The notes under the pieces: generated by a model
What the model was told of the DNA's origin: nothing
Seen by the model: the letters and a program-made list of their open reading frames with translations, nothing else
Database searches by the model: none
Program-made: the position numbers and the translations under genes
Shown here: positions 43,660 to 52,516 of the stretch, one piece after another
How the letters are laid out: each line of letters starts with the position of its first letter
Numbering within the stretch: the first letter of the stretch is position 1
From: JAQCEJ01 sp040881995
Lineage (GTDB): Bacteria; Planctomycetota; Planctomycetia; Planctomycetales; Planctomycetaceae
Assembly: GCA_040881995.1 (NCBI GenBank)
Contig: JBBECD010000199.1
Location: 11,988 to 75,987 of the forward strand
DNA length: 64,000 nt
Reading direction: 5' to 3'

Positions 43660-44604
43660 ATGGCGACGGATAAAATCGCGGGACCGGCTATGGATCGAGC
43701 TGATCGCAATGTGTCGAGTCATCGCACCTCACACATCCCCTGGCACCGCGGCTGGATCCCCGTGATTCTCCTAACAGCGCTCACCGTTGTCGCCTTTCCG
43801 GCCGCGTGGCCGCGGTGGGCATTCATGTGGACGCTGTCGTTCGCCATTTACAGCGGCTGCAAATGGCTGACGTGGCGACGGACGCCCACGACGGCCCTAC
43901 CGGTTTCGATGCACGTCGGCTATCTGCTCGCGTGGCCCGGTCTCGACGCCGTCGCTTTTTTGCAACCGCCTCGCGAGAATATTGCAACGCCGACCGTCGG
44001 CGAATGGATGTTCGCCGCATTGAAACTTCTCTTCGGCGTCGGACTCGTCTGGGGACTCGCTCGACTGATACCTATAGACTTTCCCTACCTCGTCGGTTGG
44101 ATCGGTCTCGTCGGGATTGTGATGCTGCTGCACTTCGGCATGTTCCATCTGCTCTCGTGCCACTGGCGATCGCGCGGTGTGAATGCTCCGCCGTTAATGG
44201 ACTGGCCGATCGTCTCGGTCAGCGTGAGCGAGTTCTGGAGCCGGCGGTGGAACCGGGCGTTTCGCGATCTGACGCACCGGTTTCTGTTCCGTCCGCTGAC
44301 GGCGAAGGTCGGCCCGCGCTGGGGACTGGCGTTCGGATTTCTCTTCAGCGGACTCGTTCACGATGCCGTCATTTCGTTTCCCGCAAACGGCGGCTTCGGC
44401 GGGCCGACCCTCTTTTTCTTGCTGCAAGCGGCTGCCATGTTCATCGAACGCTCGCGGATGGGTCGCCGAATCGGCCTTGGCCGCGGTCTGCGCGGACACC
44501 TCTTCGCCGCCGTCGTGCTGATCGTCCCGGTCGGCCTGCTGTTTCATCGCCCGTTCGTAGTGAGAATCATCATTCCGTTTCTCATGGCGCTTAAGGCCAT
44601 ATAA
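43660..44604 (+). CDS. MBOAT/wax-synthase-like membrane protein
   Basis: The 314-residue protein has about eight hydrophobic segments. It shows the family signatures 'VSEFWSRRWNRAFRDLTHRF' (conserved FWxxRWN) and 'FSGLVHDAVISFPANGGFGG' (the active His region). Such proteins transfer acyl groups to alcohols or sugars in the membrane; plant-type wax synthases are one branch. The ATG at 43660 follows copy 1 of the 75-bp repeat with no clear ribosome site; an ATG at 43690 is an alternative. A small membrane protein gene follows 81 bp later and is probably co-expressed. Confidence 0.88.
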   Translation: MATDKIAGPAMDRADRNVSSHRTSHIPWHRGWIPVILLTALTVVAFPAAWPRWAFMWTLSFAIYSGCKWLTWRRTPTTALPVSMHVGYLLAWPGLDAVAFLQPPRENIATPTVGEWMFAALKLLFGVGLVWGLARLIPIDFPYLVGWIGLVGIVMLLHFGMFHLLSCHWRSRGVNAPPLMDWPIVSVSVSEFWSRRWNRAFRDLTHRFLFRPLTAKVGPRWGLAFGFLFSGLVHDAVISFPANGGFGGPTLFFLLQAAAMFIERSRMGRRIGLGRGLRGHLFAAVVLIVPVGLLFHRPFVVRIIIPFLMALKAI

Positions 44605-44685
44605 AAGCGGGACGAAACGGTTAAGGATGAGAGTCGATGACGGTTTTTATGGTGGAACACAACAATCATCGATGGAACCCTTTCC

Positions 44686-45219
44686 ATGAAAACGCATCTC
44701 GCCGATCTCATTTTTCTCGCCGGCCTCGGCCAAATGTCGGTCCTCATTGCCTCGTCGCTGGTGCCGCTGCGGCTCAACTGGAAGGAGGAATTCAAATCGC
44801 TCTCGAAGCTGCACCGCCAGATGTACTGGGTCTACGGCGGCTACGTAGTGCTGTCGATCGTCGCGCTGGGATTGATCAGCGTCTTCAACGCGAAAGAGCT
44901 CGCCTCCGGCAGCGGTCTGGCTCGCGGCTTCTGCTTGTACGCGGCGGTTTTTTGGGGAGTCCGCCTCAGCCTGCAAGGGGTGCTGGATGTGAAGGAGCAT
45001 CTCACGATGTGGTGGCTGAAGGCGGGATATCATGCGCTGACGGTGTTGTTTTTGTTTTTTACAGCGGTGTTTCTGTGGGCGAGCGTGGCGGTGAGAGTTG
45101 TTGAAACCCATCGACATTTTTCATCGGAGTCGATAACATTAACATTAACGAACCTTACAAAAGCCGAATCCCAGCATCCTTTAGCAGAATTGGACTATGT
45201 TTATGTCCCTCAAAGATGA
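44686..45219 (+). CDS. Small four-helix membrane protein (177 aa)
   Basis: Four predicted membrane segments are visible ('LIFLAGLGQMSVLIASSLVPL', 'YGGYVVLSIVALGLISVF', 'RGFCLYAAVFWGVRLSLQG', 'HALTVLFLFFTAVFLWASVAV'). The last about 40 residues are polar and encoded by notably AT-rich DNA, which suggests that the original C-terminus was replaced by a run-on. It follows the MBOAT-like gene; a joint lipid-related role is possible but unproven. No named family is recognised. Confidence 0.75.
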   Translation: MKTHLADLIFLAGLGQMSVLIASSLVPLRLNWKEEFKSLSKLHRQMYWVYGGYVVLSIVALGLISVFNAKELASGSGLARGFCLYAAVFWGVRLSLQGVLDVKEHLTMWWLKAGYHALTVLFLFFTAVFLWASVAVRVVETHRHFSSESITLTLTNLTKAESQHPLAELDYVYVPQR

Positions 45220-45622
45220 AAACAAAGAAATCTTTTCTTTTAACCTGCTGGCTGAACCTGGATCGGGCAAGACGCCGCTCGAACTGTTGGGCCTGTTAAA
45301 TGCCACGACATGGAACGACAAAGAGCCTGAGTCATGCATGGTTGTTGAAATATCGCAGAAAACGCCGGTCACAACTTATCAGACTGCCGAATTTATCATA
45401 ACAGTTGGTTACCGTCCCAGAGGATATATTAGTGACATCCGCGACAACGGACGTCAAAGGCTGAATGGTTGGCAACTTGAGGTGAGGAACCAGCGAAATG
45501 ACGGTACATTGTTAGATGGCAATGGTGAAACCCTCCGGCTAGGGGCCGAACCTGTATATTTGGGTTATGATATTTATCACGTCGAAGAATTCAATGATGT
45601 TGATTTCGGTATGCCAAGTTAG
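45197..45622 (+). CDS. Hypothetical protein in AT-rich DNA (141 aa)
   Basis: The frame overlaps the end of the membrane-protein gene by 23 bp. Two Met starts (45197, 45203) are possible. The protein is beta-prone and soluble with no recognised domain; 'AEPGSGKTPLELLGLL' only superficially resembles a P-loop. Its base composition is lower in GC than its neighbours, suggesting transfer. Support is moderate. Confidence 0.5.
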   Translation: MFMSLKDENKEIFSFNLLAEPGSGKTPLELLGLLNATTWNDKEPESCMVVEISQKTPVTTYQTAEFIITVGYRPRGYISDIRDNGRQRLNGWQLEVRNQRNDGTLLDGNGETLRLGAEPVYLGYDIYHVEEFNDVDFGMPS

Positions 45623-45708
45623 CAACTTGGCATAATGTCACCCTATCATTCGAATCAGGAATTTCTGAAATTTCCCTTTGCAGTCGTGGTGATGGCATGC
45701 TGTCCCCC

Positions 45709-46131
45709 TCACGGGTTCGGCGGCGACGTGCAGATCAGCACCACCAGCATCTCCGTCCCGGTGTTCTCGATGCCGTGCAGACACCACGGCGGCAAATAGA
45801 CGAAATCTCCCTTTTTCACGGGGCGCGGGCCGCTGCCGAAGGTCATGGCGCCGGCCCCTTCTAAGATGACGTACGTCTCTTCGGTCTCGTGCGAGCCGGG
45901 TTCGAGGATGGCGTGCGGGGGGATGTAGAACATCACCAGGCCCATGTTCTTCGCCGGGGCGTTGGGGTTGACCGGATGCACCACGCGCACCGCCGGGGCG
46001 ACGCAGTTGGGGTACACGACGGGGACCCCCTCCTGCACCGTGACGATCATCGGCTCGGGGGGAACCGCGGGCTTGGGAATCGTCGGTGGTTTGTTGCCGG
46101 TGTAGCCTTTGAACTCGGTGAATTTTGCCAT
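45709..46131 (-). CDS. Cupin domain protein
   Basis: The start chosen is the ATG at 46131 (140 residues) with AGGA upstream; the frame extends to 46188 without a ribosome site. It contains the two cupin motifs: 'GSHETEETYVILEGAGAMTFG' (H, E, E) and 'KGDFVYLPPWCLHGIENTG' (G..P..C.H). These form a small-molecule or metal-binding barrel. Substrate unknown. It is 87 bp downstream of the SDR gene on the same strand and may be co-transcribed. Confidence 0.92.
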   Translation of the reverse strand: MAKFTEFKGYTGNKPPTIPKPAVPPEPMIVTVQEGVPVVYPNCVAPAVRVVHPVNPNAPAKNMGLVMFYIPPHAILEPGSHETEETYVILEGAGAMTFGSGPRPVKKGDFVYLPPWCLHGIENTGTEMLVVLICTSPPNP

Positions 46132-46218
46132 GAGGTGGTCCTTTGATGTGTGAACTCGTATGTCGAATTGAAGCGCTCCGCTGCGCAAAGCCTTCGCGTC
46201 GCGGCTAAACGAAGACGG

Positions 46219-47001
46219 CTAAAAATCGCGTGTATAGCCCGCGGTCCAGCCGCCGTCTACCGTCAGCACGTGGCCGGTGATATAGCTGCTTTCGGGGGCG
46301 GCAAGGAACAGAGCGGCGTGGGCGATTTCTTCCGTGGTGCCGGGGCGTCCCAAGGGAATGTGATCGAGCAGCCGTTGCGTTGAATCTTTGAACTTGCCGT
46401 CGTCGCCATAGAACAGGTGCTCGGTCGCCTCGGTCAGCGTCGAGCCCGGAGCGATGGCGTTGACGAGAATGCCGAATTGCCCGAGTTCGATCGCCATCGC
46501 TTTGGTGAGATTGATGACCCCCGCCTTCGCCGCCGTGAAGGCGCACTGCAATCGTAGCGGCACAAGCCCGGCGATCGAGGCGATGTTGATGATTTTTCCC
46601 GATTGCTGTTGTCGCATCACCCGCGTCGCGGCCTGGCTGACGGTGAACAGACCCGTGAGATCGACGTTGAGAATGCGGTCCCATTCGTCGCGAGGGAATT
46701 CGTCGATCGTAACTCGATGAGTCAGCGTATTCACACCGGCGTTGTTGACGACGATGTTCAACCGGCCGTGCTGCTTGACGACCGCGCCGATCACCGCTTG
46801 CACTTGTTCTGTGTTGGTGACATTCATGGCGTACGCCGAGCAGTTGGTCCGTCGAGCGGCGTTCTGTTGAACGCGTTCGAGACTCAGGTCCGTATAAACG
46901 ACGTGTGCCCCATTCTCGGCAAGACGATCGGCAATCGCCAGGCCGATGCCTTGCGCGGCGCCGGTGACGAGTGCGACCTGGTTGTGCAGGTTGACTTGCA
47001 T
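46219..47001 (-). CDS. SDR family protein with catalytic Tyr replaced by Phe
   Basis: The 260-residue protein is a classical SDR: cofactor loop 'VTGAAQGIGLAIAD', Asp at the end of strand 2 ('VVYTDLSLER', NAD preference), 'VVNNAGVNT', Ser142 in 'NIASIAG', and F155-x-x-x-K159 ('CAFTAAKAG') where YxxxK is expected, then 'NAIAPGSTLTEAT'. The Tyr is the catalytic acid, so the Phe (TTC) should abolish or alter normal dehydrogenase activity. Length and the remaining motifs are normal. A cupin gene follows. Confidence 0.9.
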   Translation of the reverse strand: MQVNLHNQVALVTGAAQGIGLAIADRLAENGAHVVYTDLSLERVQQNAARRTNCSAYAMNVTNTEQVQAVIGAVVKQHGRLNIVVNNAGVNTLTHRVTIDEFPRDEWDRILNVDLTGLFTVSQAATRVMRQQQSGKIINIASIAGLVPLRLQCAFTAAKAGVINLTKAMAIELGQFGILVNAIAPGSTLTEATEHLFYGDDGKFKDSTQRLLDHIPLGRPGTTEEIAHAALFLAAPESSYITGHVLTVDGGWTAGYTRDF

Positions 47002-47117
47002 GGGTGATGTTCCGTGGGAGTTGGTGGTCGTATTGGGTTGTGGTCGTGTTGAAAACGATCCACAATACCCTGACTCTTCGCCTCACCACAACTGAAGCGG
47101 ATTTTGGTCGTCTCGGG

Positions 47118-47212
47118 TGGCACGTCCCTGAGCGGCTGTTCGTATTCAAAACCGTGCGAAGGGCGTGTTTCTTCGTGATCGCCACGCCCTTCGAAGACTC
47201 AGGGACGTGCCA
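47118..47212. repeat. Nested inverted repeat with TGGCACGTCCCTGAG arms
   Basis: Perfect 15-bp outer arms (47118-47132, 47198-47212) enclose a second inverted pair CGAAGGGCGTG/CACGCCCTTCG. It belongs to the same style as 12206-12287 and likewise adjoins a copy of the 51-bp repeat. The gap 47002-47320 carries only such repeats; no gene is seen. Confidence 0.85.
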
Positions 47213-47249
47213 CACAGCCATCGAGTTCTGTCGCGAGACGACAATTGAA

Positions 47250-47300
47250 CGAAGCGGAGCTTCGAAGACTTGCGTTCCCAAGCGGAGCATAGGAACGAGG
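47250..47300 (-). repeat. 51-bp interspersed repeat, copy B
   Basis: It is an inverted copy of 12152-12202 with about two mismatches. Confidence 0.85.
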
Positions 47301-47320
47301 ATTGGGGAACGGGGATGGGA

Positions 47321-49054
47321 TCACTCCGTCTTCAGCGACTCGAACTCGGCATATTCGGATTCGAAGTCGGACTCCTTTTTCGGGTCGAGGTAGCGTTTGA
47401 TCAATTCCTCGGTGTCTCTGCAGAGGCTGTTCACGCGGGCTTCGGTGAGTTTGTCCTTGTCGCCGCGCGCCGCTTCGACGCCGGTGACGCGGATGGTCGA
47501 GAGGTCGGCGAGGAAAGCCTCGCGCCGGGGGAGTTTTTCCCAACGCTGCTTGAAGGTCGCGGCCTGTTCTTTCTTTCCGTCTTTCAGGAGAGCGATGGCC
47601 CGTGAGCGGAAGACCGCCCCTTGAGCGACGGTATCGATCAGGCGTCCCTGCAAAATCGAAAGATCTCCCTCCGTCATCAGGCGGATGGTGTCGTCCGGCA
47701 ATTCGAGCGTGGTGACGGGATGAATTCCCGGAATATACGGCACGCGGGCGAGCAGCAATTTGCCGCTGCGAACCGACAGCCAGACCAACGGATGCTCGGG
47801 CAGGCGAGGAATACGGACATCCCCTTCGCGATCCGACAGAAAATACCTTATCTCGCCGGGCGGAGGCGACACGGGTGTCGCGTTGGGGTCTTCTTCCCGT
47901 GCTTTTTCCTGTGCTCGTTCCCAGGCGGCGAGTTCTCGGGGATGGACCGTCGTCAGCGTCACATGATAACCGACGAGATGGCGCCGGTCGTTTTTGGCGA
48001 GCGTCAAGTGGACGTCGCCGGCGTCCAGATGCGGTTTCGAGACGAGGGCGACGGTTTCGATGCGCCGCTTTTTGCCGGGAAGGGCGGCACGTAGTCCGCT
48101 TAGCACCGAACAGGTGATGCGGCCCCGCTCGATGGCGTCGACCGTCAGAAACGTCCAAGGGACTTGCTGAATGCCTTTGATGTCGCGCTCGCGGGTGTAG
48201 ATCAACAGTTCGGGGGTGACGTAATCGCCCACGCGGAGTTGCCGGCAGGAATCGTCGGGAGGGGGGAATTCACCCGCCTTCAGAACCAGTTCGGCCTGTT
48301 GCGCGTCGGCGGCGGTCACATAGGCGACGGCGCGGAACAGCGAGTTCGCCAATCGAAACGCCCCGTTCCCGAGTTCGCGTTCGTCGTAGAGTTCGGCTTC
48401 CGCGACCGGCCCCAGCGATTCGGTGACGACGTCCCATTCGCGGGCCGAAATGAGAAACCCCGCGCCGTGAGGCGTAATCGCGATAAAGAACGCCTTGTCC
48501 CATTCGTCCCGCCGATAGCGGATTTTCAATTCGTCCGGCGTTAATCGACGAAGTCCCTCGGCGGTCGCCGGAAACATCCAGTCGTTTTCTGCGACCGTGT
48601 GATCCCACATCCCCGAGACCGAACGCGTGACGGCGTGCGACAAAGCGGAACGAATTTGCCGTTGAACCGCGGGACTGAACGTGCCGTCAATCGGAAATGA
48701 GACCCCGAGATGCACGCGGTACGGCGTCAGGTCGGGGGGCGGGGGAACGGCAGCGGCGGCGGGCTCGACGGCGGCGTTTTTTGCCGACGACGGGACCGCT
48801 GACGGCGTTGCGTTTTTCCGGGGCGAATCGACCGGCTCTGCCGGCGGCTTGGCCGTAGCCGTTTTCGGCGCGTCCTGGGCGGCGGATAAAGAAACCGGCG
48901 AACCCCGTGCGATCATCAGTGCGATGCCCATCAGTATCGGGCCCGCAATCAGACGCGCGTTGATGATCGCCGGCATCGAACGGCTTCGCGACTCGCTTCG
49001 GCTTCGGGGTGTCTGACGTTGATCATCCATTGAAAGTATCCATGACGATTGCAT
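47321..49054 (-). CDS. Secreted hypothetical protein, last gene of the ExbBD/FHA cluster
   Basis: The 577-residue protein has an N-terminal basic region and a hydrophobic segment ('LIAGPILMGIALMIARG'), an Ala/Pro-rich linker and a mixed alpha/beta body with no known motif ('RVHLGVSFPIDGTFSPAVQR', 'LLIYTRERDIKGIQQVPWTF'). The start at 49054 has a poor ribosome site, an ATG at 49030 is possible. It lies 192 bp downstream of the SBP-like gene, with two copies of the 75-bp repeat between. Common strand and position suggest it belongs to the envelope cluster. Function unknown. Confidence 0.8.
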   Translation of the reverse strand: MQSSWILSMDDQRQTPRSRSESRSRSMPAIINARLIAGPILMGIALMIARGSPVSLSAAQDAPKTATAKPPAEPVDSPRKNATPSAVPSSAKNAAVEPAAAAVPPPPDLTPYRVHLGVSFPIDGTFSPAVQRQIRSALSHAVTRSVSGMWDHTVAENDWMFPATAEGLRRLTPDELKIRYRRDEWDKAFFIAITPHGAGFLISAREWDVVTESLGPVAEAELYDERELGNGAFRLANSLFRAVAYVTAADAQQAELVLKAGEFPPPDDSCRQLRVGDYVTPELLIYTRERDIKGIQQVPWTFLTVDAIERGRITCSVLSGLRAALPGKKRRIETVALVSKPHLDAGDVHLTLAKNDRRHLVGYHVTLTTVHPRELAAWERAQEKAREEDPNATPVSPPPGEIRYFLSDREGDVRIPRLPEHPLVWLSVRSGKLLLARVPYIPGIHPVTTLELPDDTIRLMTEGDLSILQGRLIDTVAQGAVFRSRAIALLKDGKKEQAATFKQRWEKLPRREAFLADLSTIRVTGVEAARGDKDKLTEARVNSLCRDTEELIKRYLDPKKESDFESEYAEFESLKTE

Positions 49055-49065
49055 GTGTTAGGACT

Positions 49066-49139
49066 CTAACACAACCGGTTGTGCTTGTTGTTGAGGTCGC
49101 AAATCTGGCGGAAGATCGACACGCACAGAGGTTGTGTTA
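49066..49139. repeat. 75-bp inverted-repeat element, copy 3 (divergent)
   Basis: Arms are CTAACACAACC (49066-49076) and GGTTGTGTTA (49130-49139). Relative to the other copies both arms changed together (T to C on one side, A to G on the other), so pairing is kept although the loop sequence differs. Confidence 0.85.
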
Positions 49140-49155
49140 AAGTCAATGAGAGACT

Positions 49156-49230
49156 CTAACATAACCGGTTGTGCTTCTCGAAAACGGCTGAACGTTTGCA
49201 ATAAATCGTGAGGCACAGAGGTTATGTTAG
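49156..49230. repeat. 75-bp inverted-repeat element, copy 2
   Basis: The same 11-bp arms as copy 1 with a nearly identical interior, in the same orientation. It is 16 bp after the stop of the SBP-like gene. Confidence 0.93.
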
Positions 49231-49246
49231 GATTTCTTAGCGTCAT

Positions 49247-52200
49247 TTACGGAGTTTCCGTCGAATACCACGGAGTCAGCGACCAGAACTCGGCGTTCTG
49301 ATAGCCCCAGATCGGTTGCGCCGGGATGCCGCGGATGTTCTTGCGATAGAGGAAAAACTCGTCGGTTTCCCAAAGTGGAATGACGACCGCTTCGTTCTGC
49401 AGATGCTCGTGCAAGCGATGCATCCAGCGAATCGCCGTCTTGAAGTCGGCGGCGTTTTCGAGTTCGACGAGTTCCTGACGGAGCCAGTCGGGGAGAAAAG
49501 CGAGCGACGCCACGCTGGCATGCGGCTGCTGGCAGATCAAAGGCCAGAGATCCATAATGGGGTCTTCGACGACCGCCGTGCGGTACGCGATATCCCACGG
49601 CGGGGAACCGTCGGGAGGGGCCGCGGTCAAGTCGACCTCCATGGGGAGCAGTTCGACCTGGATGCCCATCCGCGACCATTCGCGGGCGATTCGCTCCGCC
49701 GCGGCTCGCAAGGCGGCGTCGGGCTCGCACGCCATTTTCAGAACGGGCATGCCGTCGGGGAATTGCCGTTTCGCCGAGAACAACAGCGAAAGCGACATCG
49801 TCAGGTCGTAGGGGCGTTCTGAGATCAGCTTGCTGTAAGCGTCGTGCTGACTCGAAAACGGAGCCGAGATCAGTCGGCCCCACGTCGGTTCCGCGTTTTT
49901 GAGAATCGTTTCCTGCAGAATTTTCTCGCGATTGACGCCGTAAGCCAGCGCCCGGCGGACCTGCACGTTTTGCATCGGTTCGCTGCGCGGATGAAACTGA
50001 ATGAGGTGCGTCACCGGCAGGCCGTACTTGCCGACGGTGAAGCGATCGTCGTTTTGCAGAAAGGCGACGTCGGATTTGTCGAGACGGGCGATCATCGAAA
50101 CCTCGCCGCGGAACAGAGCCTGCATCATTTTTTGCGGCGTGGGGAATCGCTGCTCGGAAATTTCGGCGATGTGATATTCGAGTGCGCCATCCGGTTCGGG
50201 AATCGCCCGGCGGTAGAGCACGCGCTCGGCGGTCCGCTCCTGCAGAACGAAACGCTGACCGACGAGTTCGGCGGTCGGTTCACGTGTCGGAGCCGCGGAG
50301 GGATCGGCCGATGGCCCCGTCGTCTGAACGGTCGTTTGATTCCCGGCGAGAACGACGGACTGATCGGCGGACGGTTCGGCGGAGCGAGCGCCGGCTTGTT
50401 GAATCGGTGCGTTCGCCGTCGCTGCGAGCCGTTCGTCGCTGATCGAGCGGTTGAGCGTCACGGGGAAGCGAAACAGGGCTTCCGACTGGAACGGGATACG
50501 AGAAAAGTTGACCGAGAGTTCGTACGGAGTTTTCACCGTCACCGATTCGAGATAACTGGCCAGCCGTTCGTCGTAATCGGGAGAGCCGGGTTGAATGCGG
50601 CGTTCGAGTTCGTCGGCGACGTCGCTTGCGGAAATCGCGGGCAACGATTCTTCGGCGCGCCGGCCTCTGCGGAGCCAGAATTCGGTTTCGCGTCCGAGGT
50701 TGGTGGGATCCCATCGTTCGAAATAGCGCGAGGCATATCGAGTTTGCTTCTGCACGGCGGTGACTTCGAACAGATCGACTTCCAGCAGCCGGCGATGCCG
50801 CTCCTGGACGATCGTCCGCCACGGAAACTGCGATTCGCCGTCGAACCGCCTGAGCACGCCCACTTCCAGACGTTGGCTGCGATTGACGATCTTGCGGAAG
50901 GCGCTGAGGAGTTGCGGTTCTTGCGGCCAGACGCGGCTGGCGCGGCGAACGAGTTCGGTCGCTTCGGCGTATCGGCCGGCGGAAAACGCGGTCTGGGCTT
51001 CGGCGACCAGTTGCGCCGCCTGCGACGACCATTCCGTCTCCCACCGTACGGCGACGGGGTGATCGGGAAACAAGTCTTTCAAGCGGCGGTGATAATGCCG
51101 CGCCCGCCGTTCGTCGGCATCGGCGCTGGCGGCCTGAATCAGATCCTCGGCTACCAGTCCGGCTTGCTCCGCGAGGCCGTTCGCCTGCGGATCGAGCCGA
51201 TACGCTTCTTCCAACAGAACCAAGGCGTTGACCGGGTCGTTGGCATTACGCTTGGCGATCGCCTCGGCGAGAATGAGCTTCGACTTGCGGTTCGTCAAAC
51301 CGGGCCATTGCGGAGATTGTTTTTCGAGAACGTACAGCATTTCGAAGGCGGCGCCGAGTTTCTGTTCCTGGATCAGTTGATCGGCGCGGAGCAGCATCAG
51401 ATCTTCGTGATAGACGATCTCCTTAACGTAGCGAATGCGAATACGAACTTCCGGCTGTTCGCCGCCGTCGGTGAGCACGAGCGAGAGCATGTCGAGGTTG
51501 TGCCGCTCTTCCAGCATGATCTTGAGACGTTCGGATCGAAGATCCTTCAATTCTTGCGAGGCGGTCCGGCGATCGTCCTGACGCTGACGGCGCATGTCGC
51601 GGCGTTCTTCGGCGCTGAGGTCTTTATCGGCGAGTTCCTCGGCGTTTTTTATGACGGTTTTACGGAGTTCCAGATAACGGGCGGGTGTGAGTTTTTCGAC
51701 TTGCTCGATGAGAATCTTCTTCAGCGTTTGACCTTTGAGCAACTCGGTGAGATCGCGGCCGGACGATTTGTCGTTGTCGCTGTCGTTCTTAACGCCGCGC
51801 GCCGACCGAAATGCCTCCTTGCGGAAATGGTCGATGATCAACTCGGGGATGTCGAGCTGGCTTTCGGGGGGCGTCTGTTCGATCGTGGCGAGATCGGCGT
51901 TGTGAATTCGCCGAATGGTGTGCTGCTTCAGTTCGTCCGCGTCCATGTCCTCGTAAATGAGATTGCGATGGGGCAGGCCGTCGTCGAAGGAGAGTTCGTC
52001 CAACAGGGCGCGATCGACGAATGTTTTCGAGTCAAAACGCTCGTTGATTCGGGCGCGGATCGACTCCAGCGTTCCCGGACGGGGATAGAGAGGTTCGACG
52101 ACGAGCACGTATTCGGGAATGTCCGGTGGAATCGGCGTGTCCGCACTCAGCGGACCGGTGTCCTGCTGGCTCACGAACACGACCCAATCGTACTTCGGAC

Positions 52201-52474
52201 CGTTCAGCAGTTGAGCATCGGGAGGGAGCGTCATTTCGCCGCGCAGGAGCGGTTCCGAAGCCGAAAGCGTATCTTCATCGGCAGCAGAGGGGGTCGTGGG
52301 GTCGGCGGGCGTTTCGGCGTCGGGGTTCTCCGCTGCATCGGCGGCGGGTGGAACATTTTGATCCTGGGCCCAAGCGAGACGCCGGGACACGGGACGCAGC
52401 GGTGAAACATCTTCGACGATGCTTCCACACAGGCATCCTACGATCAACAGACAGCGCCGAGTTTTACCGAACAT
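49247..52474 (-). CDS. Secreted TPR protein with C-terminal SBP_bac_5-like domain
   Basis: The start chosen is ATG 52474, which gives a signal peptide (MFGKTRRCLLIVGCLCGS); TTG 52492 is possible. Of 1075 residues, about 60-480 hold coiled-coil and TPR-like helices, and from about 500 to the end the family 5 solute-binding (peptide/nickel) fold is visible: 'VRRALAYGVNREKILQETIL', 'EWSRMGIQVELLPMEVD', 'WDIAYRTAVVEDPIMDLWPL'. No ABC permease or ATPase genes are near, so it is not a classical transporter component. It sits between the FHA-PQQ protein and the unknown 577-residue protein. Confidence 0.88.
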   Translation of the reverse strand: MFGKTRRCLLIVGCLCGSIVEDVSPLRPVSRRLAWAQDQNVPPAADAAENPDAETPADPTTPSAADEDTLSASEPLLRGEMTLPPDAQLLNGPKYDWVVFVSQQDTGPLSADTPIPPDIPEYVLVVEPLYPRPGTLESIRARINERFDSKTFVDRALLDELSFDDGLPHRNLIYEDMDADELKQHTIRRIHNADLATIEQTPPESQLDIPELIIDHFRKEAFRSARGVKNDSDNDKSSGRDLTELLKGQTLKKILIEQVEKLTPARYLELRKTVIKNAEELADKDLSAEERRDMRRQRQDDRRTASQELKDLRSERLKIMLEERHNLDMLSLVLTDGGEQPEVRIRIRYVKEIVYHEDLMLLRADQLIQEQKLGAAFEMLYVLEKQSPQWPGLTNRKSKLILAEAIAKRNANDPVNALVLLEEAYRLDPQANGLAEQAGLVAEDLIQAASADADERRARHYHRRLKDLFPDHPVAVRWETEWSSQAAQLVAEAQTAFSAGRYAEATELVRRASRVWPQEPQLLSAFRKIVNRSQRLEVGVLRRFDGESQFPWRTIVQERHRRLLEVDLFEVTAVQKQTRYASRYFERWDPTNLGRETEFWLRRGRRAEESLPAISASDVADELERRIQPGSPDYDERLASYLESVTVKTPYELSVNFSRIPFQSEALFRFPVTLNRSISDERLAATANAPIQQAGARSAEPSADQSVVLAGNQTTVQTTGPSADPSAAPTREPTAELVGQRFVLQERTAERVLYRRAIPEPDGALEYHIAEISEQRFPTPQKMMQALFRGEVSMIARLDKSDVAFLQNDDRFTVGKYGLPVTHLIQFHPRSEPMQNVQVRRALAYGVNREKILQETILKNAEPTWGRLISAPFSSQHDAYSKLISERPYDLTMSLSLLFSAKRQFPDGMPVLKMACEPDAALRAAAERIAREWSRMGIQVELLPMEVDLTAAPPDGSPPWDIAYRTAVVEDPIMDLWPLICQQPHASVASLAFLPDWLRQELVELENAADFKTAIRWMHRLHEHLQNEAVVIPLWETDEFFLYRKNIRGIPAQPIWGYQNAEFWSLTPWYSTETP

Positions 52475-52516
52475 GCTCACGTTTCCGATCAATTATCCCC
52501 GAAGGGTGCTAAGGCG

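Noticed and set aside
45197..45300. P-loop ATPase suggested by 'GSGKT'
   Set aside because: The string is too short, lacks the surrounding strand-helix pattern and has no Walker B motif.
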